Notes under the pieces: model-generated
Seen by the model: the letters and a program-made list of their open reading frames with translations, nothing else
Database searches by the model: none
Told to the model about the DNA's origin: nothing
Part shown: piece after piece, positions 1-6,129 of the stretch
Layout of the letters: each line of letters starts with the position of its first letter
How positions within the stretch are numbered: the first letter of the stretch is position 1
Assembly: GCA_030746455.1 (NCBI GenBank)
Contig: JASLMQ010000471.1
Location: 1-8,222, forward strand
From: Candidatus Latescibacterota bacterium
GTDB lineage: Bacteria; Latescibacterota; UBA2968; GCA-2709665
DNA: 8,222 nt
Direction: 5' to 3'
Translations under genes and position numbers: made by a program

Positions 1-33
1 GGAGAGATCCTGCTCGCGCATAAGTACTTTCAT
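1..33 (-). CDS. Start of an unidentified gene, cut by the left edge
   Basis: Reading the minus strand, an ATG at 33-31 opens a frame that stays open to the window edge and gives MKVLMREQDLS. A clean Shine-Dalgarno GGAG at 45-42 sits 8 nt upstream of the ATG, and this is the main reason to call a gene on only 11 codons. A second in-frame ATG at 21-19 is less well placed. The gene would lie downstream of the AGE-family gene on the same strand, separated by 220 bp of repeat-rich DNA. Eleven residues are too few to assign a family. It could be a chance match, but the spacing and the strand agree with the neighbouring gene. Confidence 0.45.
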   Translation of the reverse strand, partial: MKVLMREQDLS

Positions 34-54
34 TGGTAAATCTCCAGGATAGAC

Positions 55-104
55 GTCAGAAGAAGTGCCGGCAGAAGACAGACGGCAGAAGGCAAAAGGG
101 GAAA
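55..104 (-). repeat. Degenerate heptamer repeat, block A (TTCTGCC-like units)
   Basis: On the minus strand this stretch reads as successive 7-mers TTTCCCC, TTTTGCC, TTCTGCC, GTCTGTC, TTCTGCC, then an 8-nt slip, then TTCTGAC. The 7-nt phase is kept for at least five units. The units fit the same YYCTGNN consensus as the block at 147-223. No gene or start signal is seen here. The pattern resembles the heptanucleotide short tandem repeats described in cyanobacteria and seen in other environmental genomes, but identity with a named family is not shown. Confidence 0.6.
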
Positions 105-141
105 CCAGCCTTCGGCCTGTATGCACCTGCTGTTTCGTGGC

Positions 142-200
142 CTAAAATCAGGATTCAGGAGACAGGGAACCGGTGACGCCTTTCTGAATCCTGAATCCTG
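142..200 (-). terminator. Possible hairpin terminator downstream of the AGE gene
   Basis: On the minus strand the perfect 12-bp stem formed by 200-189 and 160-149 is followed by ATTTTAGG, a short T run. It begins about 53 nt after the AGE stop codon. The layout is that of an intrinsic terminator, but the 28-nt loop is long, the stem is only half G/C and the T run has four bases. It may therefore be a by-product of the inverted heptamer repeats. Confidence 0.3.
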
Positions 201-223
201 GATCCTGACCCCTGACTCCTGCT
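147..223. repeat. Heptamer repeat, blocks B and C in opposite orientation
   Basis: Block C (182-223, plus strand) is six uninterrupted 7-mers: TTCTGAA, TCCTGAA, TCCTGGA, TCCTGAC, CCCTGAC, TCCTGCT. Block B (147-167) is the same repeat on the minus strand: CCCTGTC, TCCTGAA, TCCTGAT. Because the blocks face each other, 149-160 and 189-200 form a perfect 12-bp inverted repeat. The region lies between the AGE stop and the next gene on the same strand and has no coding signal of its own. Confidence 0.75.
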
Positions 224-253
224 CTGCCGAGCCACGAACCTCGGGTCACTGGT

Positions 254-1465
254 CTATGTTCTAGCGATCATCCTCTCGAGAGCCAACAGGTTCAGCATCA
301 AATGTCTCGGGCGATGGTAGTTGCCCTTGCGCGAAACGCGGGGCTGGAAGGTCACCTTGCGGTCTGCGGAGAGGATGTACATCGGATGGCCGTACTGCTT
401 GAGCGGGAACTTCTCCTGGACATAGCGGTAGACGCGGCCGAACCAGTACTCGGGCCAGTCGAGATCCGTGTGCTCCAGTAGGATCATACACCCGACCAGG
501 ACCTCTTCCTGCGTCCACAGGTACTTGGGCGTCTTCGTCTCACCGTTCACGTGGATCCCGCAGAAGAGACCGTCGTAAACGTCGTCCCAGGCGACCTCGA
601 TGTGCCTCTGCAGACGCTCGCCGACGAGGTCGAGTAGCGTCCGGTCCTTCAGACGGACGGCCTCTGCCAGCACCATCCACAGGGTCTCCATCGCGTGGCC
701 CAGGACCACGTAGTCTTCGTTGTCGTCATCGGGTCGCTGATAGTCGTTGGTCAGGAACTCGTTGGTGAGCCGGTATTCCGGGTTCCAGAACCGGTTGACG
801 ATGGCATCGACGACCTGTTCCGCGAAGCTCTCGAGCTTCGGATCCTGCCCCTTCTCCAGCATCTGGGTGAGTACCCGAATGGCCACCATGTGACTGCCCA
901 GGCTTCTGATGCCTGGGTAGGATGTGGGGGCGTCCTCGAAGCGAGTCGCCCGGGGATCGCTGAACCGCTCCCATCCGCGGTGGAGGGAGTCGACCGCCAG
1001 ATCCCAGGACTCGGTGTCTCCCGTGGCCTCGGCATATTCCTGGAGCCCCTCGGCGACGAACAGGGCTGCATAGCCCACACCGTCCTTCCTCAGGACGTTG
1101 CCCTCCCGATCCAGCGTGATCGCCCAGTTCCCCTCCTCGTCGCGCCCGTGACGAACGATGAAGTCGCGGGCCTCTCGAGCGATCTCCAGGTACTGGTCTC
1201 CTCCGAAGTGGTTGTAGAGGAAGGAGTAGGCCCACAGTCCCCGGCCCTGATGCCACCCGTTCTTGTCGGTGCTCACCTGGGTGCCATCGTGGTCCAGGGA
1301 GCACATGAACCCGCCGTGCTCGCGGTCGATGCCGTGCCGGTCCCAGAAGGCCAGGTAGTCGTCGAACAGGTCCGCGCGGTACTGGTCCCTCAGCGATTCC
1401 GGGCTGAAGCCCGCGAGCGTCTCTCTGACCGGGCCGTCGGAGAAGGATTTCGGTTCTGTTACCAT
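254..1465 (-). CDS. AGE-family (N-acylglucosamine 2-epimerase-like) sugar epimerase/isomerase
   Basis: This 403-aa protein has the usual length and motif order of the AGE superfamily, which has an (alpha/alpha)6 barrel and interconverts aldoses and ketoses or 2-epimers such as GlcNAc/ManNAc, mannose/glucose or cellobiose. Visible landmarks are WHQGRGLWAYSFLY (about residues 71-84), GSHMVA (190-195), GHAMETLW (256-263, with H257), WTQEEVLVG (317-325) and GNYHRPRH (381-388, with H384). H257 and H384 fit the two catalytic histidines of the family. The start at 1465 is chosen because AAGGAG lies 7 nt upstream. An in-frame ATG at 1573 adds 36 residues unlike the family and has no such site. There is no signal peptide, so it is probably cytosolic. 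The substrate cannot be read from sequence; the neighbouring lyases suggest a sugar from a uronate-containing glycan. Confidence 0.9.
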   Translation of the reverse strand: MVTEPKSFSDGPVRETLAGFSPESLRDQYRADLFDDYLAFWDRHGIDREHGGFMCSLDHDGTQVSTDKNGWHQGRGLWAYSFLYNHFGGDQYLEIAREARDFIVRHGRDEEGNWAITLDREGNVLRKDGVGYAALFVAEGLQEYAEATGDTESWDLAVDSLHRGWERFSDPRATRFEDAPTSYPGIRSLGSHMVAIRVLTQMLEKGQDPKLESFAEQVVDAIVNRFWNPEYRLTNEFLTNDYQRPDDDNEDYVVLGHAMETLWMVLAEAVRLKDRTLLDLVGERLQRHIEVAWDDVYDGLFCGIHVNGETKTPKYLWTQEEVLVGCMILLEHTDLDWPEYWFGRVYRYVQEKFPLKQYGHPMYILSADRKVTFQPRVSRKGNYHRPRHLMLNLLALERMIART

Positions 1466-1471
1466 GCATAG

Positions 1472-1477
1472 GCTCCT
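1472..1477 (-). promoter_or_regulatory. Ribosome binding site fixing the AGE start
   Basis: The minus strand reads AAGGAG, then 7 nt, then the ATG at 1465. No comparable site precedes the in-frame ATG at 1573, so this site decides the start. Confidence 0.7.
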
Positions 1478-1485
1478 TTTTCTGA

Positions 1486-1580
1486 TCGATGGGTCCAGTG
1501 CGGCCGTGCCTCGAAGGCGTCCTAATATAGAAATCAGCCAATGCCGGACAAGGGATTTCCGTTCCCGGTCCATCGATGGT
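1486..1580. promoter_or_regulatory. Palindrome and inverted ATCGATGG motifs in the divergent region
   Basis: CCATCGATGG at 1570-1579 is a perfect 10-bp palindrome just upstream of the plus-strand promoter candidate. A related ATCGATGGGTCC occurs at 1486-1497, and the minus strand at 1579-1568 reads CCATCGATGGACC. The two related motifs bracket the AGE promoter candidate. This could be a two-site operator for a shared regulator, but a 10-bp palindrome may also arise by chance. Confidence 0.2.
1524..1551 (-). promoter_or_regulatory. Candidate sigma70 promoter for the AGE gene
   Basis: On the minus strand, TTGTCC (1551-1546, 4 of 6 match to TTGACA) and TATATT (1529-1524, 5 of 6 match to TATAAT) are 16 bp apart. 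This is the most AT-rich spot in the divergent region. Transcription would begin near 1517, giving a leader of about 50 nt before the ATG at 1465. It is a consensus match only. Confidence 0.4.
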
Positions 1581-1588
1581 CATTTCGC

Positions 1589-1617
1589 TTGACCCAGGTG
1601 GCTTGCACGGTTACCAT
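1589..1617 (+). promoter_or_regulatory. Candidate sigma70 promoter for the PL22-like gene
   Basis: TTGACC (1589-1594, 5 of 6) and TACCAT (1612-1617, 4 of 6) are separated by the ideal 17 bp. Transcription would start near 1624, about 60 nt before the chosen ATG at 1687. It is divergent from, and close to, the AGE promoter candidate, so the two genes may be controlled together. Confidence 0.4.
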
Positions 1618-1674
1618 CACGAGCAATTGTGACCTTTCAGGCTTGGAGTCGAGGACAGAGCGAAACACGTGAAC

Positions 1675-1680
1675 GGAGGG
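1675..1680 (+). promoter_or_regulatory. Ribosome binding site choosing ATG 1687 over GTG 1669
   Basis: GGAGGG at 1675-1680 lies 6 nt before ATG 1687. It falls inside the alternative longer reading from GTG 1669, whose own nearest purine-rich stretch (GAGGAC) is about 12 nt away. Confidence 0.6.
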
Positions 1681-1686
1681 CAGGAC

Positions 1687-2820
1687 ATGGTTGGGGCGAG
1701 GGAGAAGCTGCCGAACGGTGTGGTGATCCACCAGGCCACCGACGAAGAGACCGACAAGTGCAACATCTATTGCGAGTTCCCGTGGTGTCCCCCGGATTCG
1801 CACTGCTTCGTGTACCGGCGCCACGCCCCGGAACACGGGCCCAACACGGCCGAATACGTCGCCTGCGACTTCGGAACGTGGGAGAAGCGGGTGGTGGGCC
1901 ACGGTTCCGGCGGGCAGACGATGGCCAACGGTGGGACCTTCTACTACAAGCGCTTCAGCTCGCAGGGCGGACAGGAGTTCGTGGCCTGCAACCTGGAACG
2001 CGGCACGGACAAGGCAATCGAACTCCCGGAGGGTGTCCCGAAGTCGGGATCCTTCGATATCTCAAGGGGAGAACGGTATCTGGCCTTCAGCCAGGCGCTG
2101 TCCTTCGACCCGCAGCTGTTCGGTGTGGGGATTGCCGATCTGGAGGCCCAGACATGCGAGATCATCCACGAAGATCCATGGACCTGCAACACGCACCTGC
2201 AATTCGAGCCCAGTGAGGGCAAGCAGCTGATGGTGCAGCACAATCGGGGGTGCGTGTTCACGCCGGGGGGGGAACGGGAGCTGCTGGTGGGCAAGGAAGG
2301 GTGCACGCTCTTCCTGCTCGGCGTACCGGGTGGGGAGGTGACGCGGCTCAACGTGGGACCTCCCCACACCGCAAGCCTGTCGGGCCACGAGACCTGGCTG
2401 GGGGACACCGGGGAGCTCATCTGCACGCTGAACTACATCGAGGACTACGATTACGGCAAGGGCCGGGTCGTCGGGATCCGCCCAGGAGGGGAGTCGCGGG
2501 AGATCTGTTCCCCCTGGGAGCTGAACCACATCGGGATCGATCCGTCGGGACGGATCTTCGCGGGAGACGCCTACCTCCCCGATGAGGTTATCATCGGCTC
2601 GCCGAAGACGAACCGGGCCGCGGTCGTCTGCTCGTCGCAAGCGACCTACAACCGCGCGCGGCGGAGGAGTGGAGACGGTAAGTACGTGTACGACTCCCAT
2701 CCGCATGCCTACATCTCACCGGACCTGAAGTGGGTGGTCTTCAACTCGGACCGGAGCGGCGCGCAGCAGGTCTATGCGGTGGAGATCCCGGAGGAGATGA
2801 TTGCGAAGCTGGAAGCGTAA
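1687..2820 (+). CDS. Oligogalacturonate lyase-like beta-propeller protein (PL22 family-like)
   Basis: This 377-aa protein is close to the length of characterised oligogalacturonate lyases (about 388 aa), which cut short pectin-derived oligouronides by beta-elimination on a seven-bladed propeller with a bound metal. Propeller-like motifs appear in the family's order: THLQFEP (169-175), HNRG (185-188), GHETW (233-237, H234 in the place of the proposed base), NHIGIDPSG (280-288, with metal ligand H281) and HPHAYISPD (338-346, with H338 and H340 as metal ligands), followed by a last blade ending in NSDRSG and VYAVEIP. The glutamine ligand expected three residues before the first H of HPH is Tyr335 here. 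ATG 1687 is preferred because GGAGGG lies 6 nt upstream; a GTG at 1669 would add six residues with a poorer site. No signal peptide is seen. The fold assignment is firm, but the exact substrate is not. Confidence 0.8.
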   Translation: MVGAREKLPNGVVIHQATDEETDKCNIYCEFPWCPPDSHCFVYRRHAPEHGPNTAEYVACDFGTWEKRVVGHGSGGQTMANGGTFYYKRFSSQGGQEFVACNLERGTDKAIELPEGVPKSGSFDISRGERYLAFSQALSFDPQLFGVGIADLEAQTCEIIHEDPWTCNTHLQFEPSEGKQLMVQHNRGCVFTPGGERELLVGKEGCTLFLLGVPGGEVTRLNVGPPHTASLSGHETWLGDTGELICTLNYIEDYDYGKGRVVGIRPGGESREICSPWELNHIGIDPSGRIFAGDAYLPDEVIIGSPKTNRAAVVCSSQATYNRARRRSGDGKYVYDSHPHAYISPDLKWVVFNSDRSGAQQVYAVEIPEEMIAKLEA

Positions 2821-2831
2821 GAAAGGCCCTC

Positions 2832-2867
2832 ACCACAGAGAACACTGAGGGCACAGAGGGGATGAGG
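2832..2867 (+). repeat. Degenerate nonamer tandem repeat (ACCACAGAG-like)
   Basis: Four 9-mers follow one another: ACCACAGAG, AACACTGAG, GGCACAGAG, GGGATGAGG. They begin 11 nt after the stop of the PL22-like gene. I recall very similar CACAGAG nonamer strings in intergenic DNA of many environmental bacterial genomes, where they give spurious TENTEGTEG translations. They are non-coding here. Confidence 0.6.
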
Positions 2868-2943
2868 GAGGTGGCCAGATTGGGCCCAGGTGTCGAGACG
2901 CCCGAGCGCGTGCCAGCGACCCAGTCCACCTGGAACTACAGAA

Positions 2944-2969
2944 TACGCGAAAGGCGCGAAACGGAAGGG
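2944..2969 (-). repeat. Short nonamer repeat (TTTCGCGCC/TTTCGCGTA)
   Basis: The minus strand reads TTTCGCGCC TTTCGCGTA, two 9-mers differing at the last two bases, flanked by weaker copies (CCCTTCCG before and TTCTGTAG after). It lies between the stops of two convergent genes. Together with 2832-2867 it makes two different nonamer families in 189 bp. Two units are little evidence on their own. Confidence 0.4.
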
Positions 2970-3009
2970 CAGGGACGGAGGTGTGGACGTAGTGGGCCCA
3001 GACCCGGGG

Positions 3010-4491
3010 TCAGGCTGAGATGCGGAAGGAGAAGGCCCAGAGCTTCCAGGTGGTGTTCGGGCGGTTGGAGAGCTTGACCAGAACACGGTTCCTGCCCTTT
3101 CTCAGTGGCACCGTGAAGGAAGCCTCCCGGAATCCGGCGGGATGTCGGCCCTCGAATGCGACGCTGCCGTTCACCCGGACAGCCGCTTCGTCGTCGAAGC
3201 CGAGGAAGACCCTGGCGTTCGTCTCCACGTCCGAGTCGATGTACTTGAGGGCGTAGCCCACTACGCCGACCTGGAGCGCGATGGTCCTGATGGCGGGGCG
3301 GGCTACGGTGTGGAAATCCACGAAGTTGTGGCGCGGCGTCTGCGGGACCCACCGGACCTCCATCTGCTCCCCGCCAGGGCGGGTCGGATTTCCGGTCGCC
3401 GCGTACACGAACGCCTCTTCGCCGGTCTCGGCCGACTCGAAGGGGCGTTCCGTCTCGAAGGGCTCGGCGTCGTCGACTCTGAAAGGGGCGAGGAGCTGCC
3501 ACTCCGCCGCATGGTCGGGTTCGACGTCGTGCGTGCCGTAGGGCGCGACGCTGTCCGGCATTCGCGCATCGGCCTCGGGCGTCCGGAAGAACGGTCGGTG
3601 AGGCTCGGTCTGGTACCAGTAAGCGACGCTCGAGTAGCCGTTCGCCATCGCGCCCAGCACCCCACGAATGGACGAATCGAACATCACAGGATCGTGCACC
3701 ATGAATCTGTAGACGCTGGTACGGCGGAACTTGCCATCCTCATCGAGCTCGAGCAGGGGGGTGCCCACGTAGGGGGATTGGAACTCCTGGACGCCCCAGG
3801 AATGGCCGAAGAAGTCCTCCGCACCGATCCCGTGCAGCACGTTCGGACGGGTCTCCCCGTCTACGAAGATCGAGTCTCCCCCGCCGTGGTACCACGAGTC
3901 GAGCTGGGGATCGTTCGCTGTGACCCCGAATGTGGCGCCGACCAGGGCACCGGTACCCGCGGCATCGACGAAGAGGTAGTTGCGTCCGTAGTTCTCGCAA
4001 GGGTTCTCGAAGCGGAACTGGGCGTGAAACCGTGAGGCCAGGTAGGCATCGGGCAGACCGCGTCCGAATCGGTAGGTGTCGGCCTGGAAGTAGAACCCGC
4101 CGCCGCTCTGCAGCTGCTCGGAGAGGATCTCGATCCTGGCGTGCCGGCCGAAGGGCATGGGGAAGTAGCAGTTCAAGCCGTTCCGCGGGGCCACCACCAG
4201 GTAGTGGGATGACAGCTTGTACTCCAGCCCCGTGAAGCCGAAGGGGAGCCCGAAAAAGTCGCTGAGCGGTGCCTCCACGCTGGGCTCGTCCTCACCGTCC
4301 CAGTACATGCGCAGGAGATTCCTGCGGCCCAGCATTTCGTCCTTCGATGGGAAGGTGAACCAGAGGTGAGTGATCAGGCCCGGGCCATCTGCCTCGAAGA
4401 GGGTGTGCCACTCGCCTTCCCTGAGGGCCGGGGTGGCGCTCACACGGTGCGAGGTCGCACCCGATTCCTGTAGATCCTGAATCGTCATCAT
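3010..4491 (-). CDS. DUF2961 / GH172-family glycosidase with C-terminal beta-sandwich domain
   Basis: The 493-aa protein carries the DUF2961 signature, now glycoside hydrolase family GH172, whose characterised members act on fructofuranosides and D-arabinofuranosides. Landmarks are GPGLITHLWFTFPS (36-49), RMYWDGEDEPSVEAPLSDFFG (61-81), GGGDSIFVDGE (203-213) and GIGAEDFFGHSWG (221-233). E225 in the last motif is a likely catalytic acid. The core appears to span about residues 20-300. A spacer follows, then residues about 410-493 form a separate sandwich domain containing FDDEAAVRVNG (432-442) and GRNRVLVKLSN (466-476), a pattern common in PA14/galactose-binding-like modules. The start has GGAGGG 9 nt upstream; a second ATG follows directly. 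The gene lies 18 bp after the preceding minus-strand gene and is probably cotranscribed with it. No signal peptide is visible. The substrate is unknown. Confidence 0.88.
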   Translation of the reverse strand: MMTIQDLQESGATSHRVSATPALREGEWHTLFEADGPGLITHLWFTFPSKDEMLGRRNLLRMYWDGEDEPSVEAPLSDFFGLPFGFTGLEYKLSSHYLVVAPRNGLNCYFPMPFGRHARIEILSEQLQSGGGFYFQADTYRFGRGLPDAYLASRFHAQFRFENPCENYGRNYLFVDAAGTGALVGATFGVTANDPQLDSWYHGGGDSIFVDGETRPNVLHGIGAEDFFGHSWGVQEFQSPYVGTPLLELDEDGKFRRTSVYRFMVHDPVMFDSSIRGVLGAMANGYSSVAYWYQTEPHRPFFRTPEADARMPDSVAPYGTHDVEPDHAAEWQLLAPFRVDDAEPFETERPFESAETGEEAFVYAATGNPTRPGGEQMEVRWVPQTPRHNFVDFHTVARPAIRTIALQVGVVGYALKYIDSDVETNARVFLGFDDEAAVRVNGSVAFEGRHPAGFREASFTVPLRKGRNRVLVKLSNRPNTTWKLWAFSFRISA

Positions 4492-4509
4492 GCTGTGCTT
4501 CCCTCCGGG

Positions 4510-5907
4510 CTAGACTACTTCGACGTCGAGGTCGTCGAGCCACGAGGTTCCCGGACCGTCCTGCCGAAAGATCAGGTGCACGGCGCTGATGTCCGGTGGG
4601 GGCGGGCCGTGGATCTCGACGCTCACCCGGGTCCAATCGTGCGTGCCGGTCAGCTTCTCGGAACAGATGTAGGGATAGCGCTCCGGGTAGTTGTACACCC
4701 CCCATCGAACCGCCAGGAAGGCGCCCCTGCCAGCCACGACATCGGTCTTGATGTAGGCGGTCACACGGAACGAGGTGGAGGCCGTCCACCTCTGAGTCCA
4801 CGCCCCCTCGCTTTCACGGTTCATCACCCATTCGGTCGGTACCGTCGTGTCCTTCGATATCTTGAGCGAGCAGCTGTCCGACCTCCCTTCGTCCCTGCAC
4901 CACTCCGCTCCATCGCCCTCAGGCAGCCAGGGCCAGGGATCGGTGGCCCCCGGTGTTGGCTCGTTCAGACGCAACCCGTTGGCGAAACTCGTCGATCGCT
5001 CGTAGAGCGGGAGCTCCTCGAAGCCGTTGTAGGCGACCGGCGGCACGGGCGCGGCCTCGGCTTGCATCTGGCTGGCCTTCTCGTCGGGGCACAGACGGAT
5101 ACGGAAGTGGGGGCAGATGGGTCCGTAGAGCTCATCCCTCTCGTAGTGACCCGCGAAGTGGATATCGTAGCCCCAGTTGCAGACGCCGATCGACGTCCGG
5201 TCCGCCGTGTCGCCGACGAACTCGAAGGCCGGATTGTTGCCGGGGTCGTGCGCGAGGACGAAGAGGCCGTCTCTCTTGAGCGAACGCGGGCTGGGGATTC
5301 CGGTGGCCATGTGATTGAGGGGCATCTGCCAGGTCTCTCCGTCGCCCTTCTCGGCGAGGAGATGGCTGTATCGTTTCCGCCACATACCGGGGAACTCGAC
5401 CGTAGGGCCGGGCACGTCGTTGTACCACGGATCGCAGTACTCGAATCGGATGTCTTCCTCCTTGTCGAAGACCTCAGGGCTGTGGATCTCCAGGTGCGCC
5501 TTGAAGTCGTAGACGTAGGATGCCAGGTCCGGATCGTAGGTGAGGGAGAGTGCCCGGCGTGACGTGGCCACGCCTCCGGGGTCGCGCGTGACCACCGTCA
5601 GCGAGAGGCAATCGGTGCCATCGCCGTCGACCGTGACGCTCTGCAGCTCGGTTGTGGCGAGGGCCCGGTGCTGGAAGACCCAGTACATCTGCACGCCGCA
5701 GACGAGCGGACGACCACCGGGGGCCAATTTCAGATCACGTAGGTTCACGGGCTTCGGATTGCCGTCGAAGTACCTGAGGTTCTCCTCGGGCTGCTCGACG
5801 GTGCAGCTTTCCAGCCTGGCAACGGGTTCCTCGCCGTCGTAGATCCACTGCTCGCCGGCGCACACGCCGCCGTGGGTCCGGAAGGTGAAGCAGCTCTGAT
5901 GGGACAT
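4510..5907 (-). CDS. Unrecognised protein with C-terminal CenC-type carbohydrate-binding domain
   Basis: This 465-aa protein appears to have two parts. Residues about 1-285 are a beta-rich, aromatic-rich region with no family I can name. Distinctive stretches are GVQMYWVFQHRAL (71-83), DIRFEYCDPWYNDVPGP (152-168), PGMWRKRY (173-180), NHMATG (198-203) and CNWGYDIHFAGHYERDELYGP (243-263). Residues about 293-465 look like a CBM4/9 or CenC-type module. They open with YNGFEE, continue through SCSLKIS, RVTAYIKTDV and LTGTHDWTRVSV, and close with the typical GTSWLDDLDVEVV. The ATG at 5907 is chosen because GAGGA lies 6 nt upstream. The frame stays open to 6252, but those 115 extra residues are low-complexity and would overlap the divergent gene. 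The gene leads the operon with GH172. It may be a binding protein or a new lyase or hydrolase; no catalytic residues are claimed. Confidence 0.75.
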   Translation of the reverse strand: MSHQSCFTFRTHGGVCAGEQWIYDGEEPVARLESCTVEQPEENLRYFDGNPKPVNLRDLKLAPGGRPLVCGVQMYWVFQHRALATTELQSVTVDGDGTDCLSLTVVTRDPGGVATSRRALSLTYDPDLASYVYDFKAHLEIHSPEVFDKEEDIRFEYCDPWYNDVPGPTVEFPGMWRKRYSHLLAEKGDGETWQMPLNHMATGIPSPRSLKRDGLFVLAHDPGNNPAFEFVGDTADRTSIGVCNWGYDIHFAGHYERDELYGPICPHFRIRLCPDEKASQMQAEAAPVPPVAYNGFEELPLYERSTSFANGLRLNEPTPGATDPWPWLPEGDGAEWCRDEGRSDSCSLKISKDTTVPTEWVMNRESEGAWTQRWTASTSFRVTAYIKTDVVAGRGAFLAVRWGVYNYPERYPYICSEKLTGTHDWTRVSVEIHGPPPPDISAVHLIFRQDGPGTSWLDDLDVEVV

Positions 5908-5912
5908 TGGCG

Positions 5913-5918
5913 TTCCTC
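5913..5918 (-). promoter_or_regulatory. Ribosome binding site fixing the start at 5907
   Basis: On the minus strand CGAGGAACGCCA leads directly into the ATG at 5907-5905, leaving 6 nt after GAGGA. This supports the 465-residue reading over the 580-residue one. Confidence 0.55.
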
Positions 5919-5997
5919 GCGGTATAGGGCGTCTAAGTGGGATGTGGGCGTCCCGACCGGGAAGGCGCACGGAGCCCCCGACCGTTCGGGCAGCCGG

Positions 5998-6026
5998 AAA
6001 ATACGGCGGCCCTGCCCCAGACGCAA
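5998..6026 (-). promoter_or_regulatory. Candidate promoter for the CBM-protein/GH172 operon
   Basis: On the minus strand TTGCGT (6026-6021) and TATTTT (6003-5998) are 17 bp apart. The matches are 3 of 6 and 4 of 6, so this is weak, but it is the AT-richest spot in this part of the divergent region. The leader would be about 84 nt. Confidence 0.25.
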
Positions 6027-6100
6027 CAGGGGAATTGGCGAATGGAGACGGTGAGGCCGGGTCGCCAGGGCCCGGGGCGCAACGGAGCCCATGAAAGGCA

Positions 6101-6129
6101 TTGCTGCCCCAAGCACCAGGACCTATCTT
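6101..6129 (+). promoter_or_regulatory. Candidate promoter for the heparinase-like lyase gene
   Basis: TTGCTG (6101-6106) and TATCTT (6124-6129) have a 17-bp spacer. Matches to consensus are 3 of 6 and 4 of 6. Transcription from about 6136 would give a leader of about 47 nt and would place the GCCGAT/ATCGGC inverted repeat at the start site. Confidence 0.3.

Larger units (their letters stand above)
2821..3009. other. Convergent intergenic region without a clear terminator
   Basis: This 189-bp region separates the stops of the PL22-like and GH172 genes. It holds the two nonamer repeats and a 7-bp inverted repeat CCAGGTG (2886-2892) / CACCTGG (2927-2933) with a 34-nt loop. I found no GC-rich hairpin followed by a T run on either strand. 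Confidence 0.5.

Noticed and set aside
55..223. CRISPR array
   Set aside because: Units are 7 nt long and contiguous, with no spacer-sized unique segments and no cas genes.
695..1471. Plus-strand open frame (258 codons) opposite the AGE gene
   Set aside because: The opposite strand carries conserved AGE motifs across the whole length. This frame has no recognisable domain and ends within the AGE ribosome binding site area.
2265..2272. Run of eight G in the PL22-like gene as a phase-variation or frameshift site
   Set aside because: The reading frame is continuous through the run and family motifs occur on both sides in the same frame, so there is no sign of a shift. Contingency switching in one metabolic lyase gene is not supported by anything else here.
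2881..3001. 9-bp direct repeat TGGGCCCAG (2881-2889 and 2993-3001) as target-site duplication of a small mobile element
   Set aside because: The core TGGGCCCA is itself a palindrome and likely by chance in GC-rich DNA. The enclosed 103 bp has no terminal inverted repeats.
3142..4035. Plus-strand open frame (297 codons) opposite the GH172 gene
   Set aside because: It is antisense to the DUF2961 signatures and has a composition typical of reversed GC-rich coding sequence.
4495..5562. Long plus-strand open frame (355 codons) opposite the CBM-protein gene
   Set aside because: It is antisense to a protein with a recognisable binding domain and its own ribosome binding site. The product is rich in V, R, G and D with no family motifs, as expected from the reverse reading of GC-rich codons.
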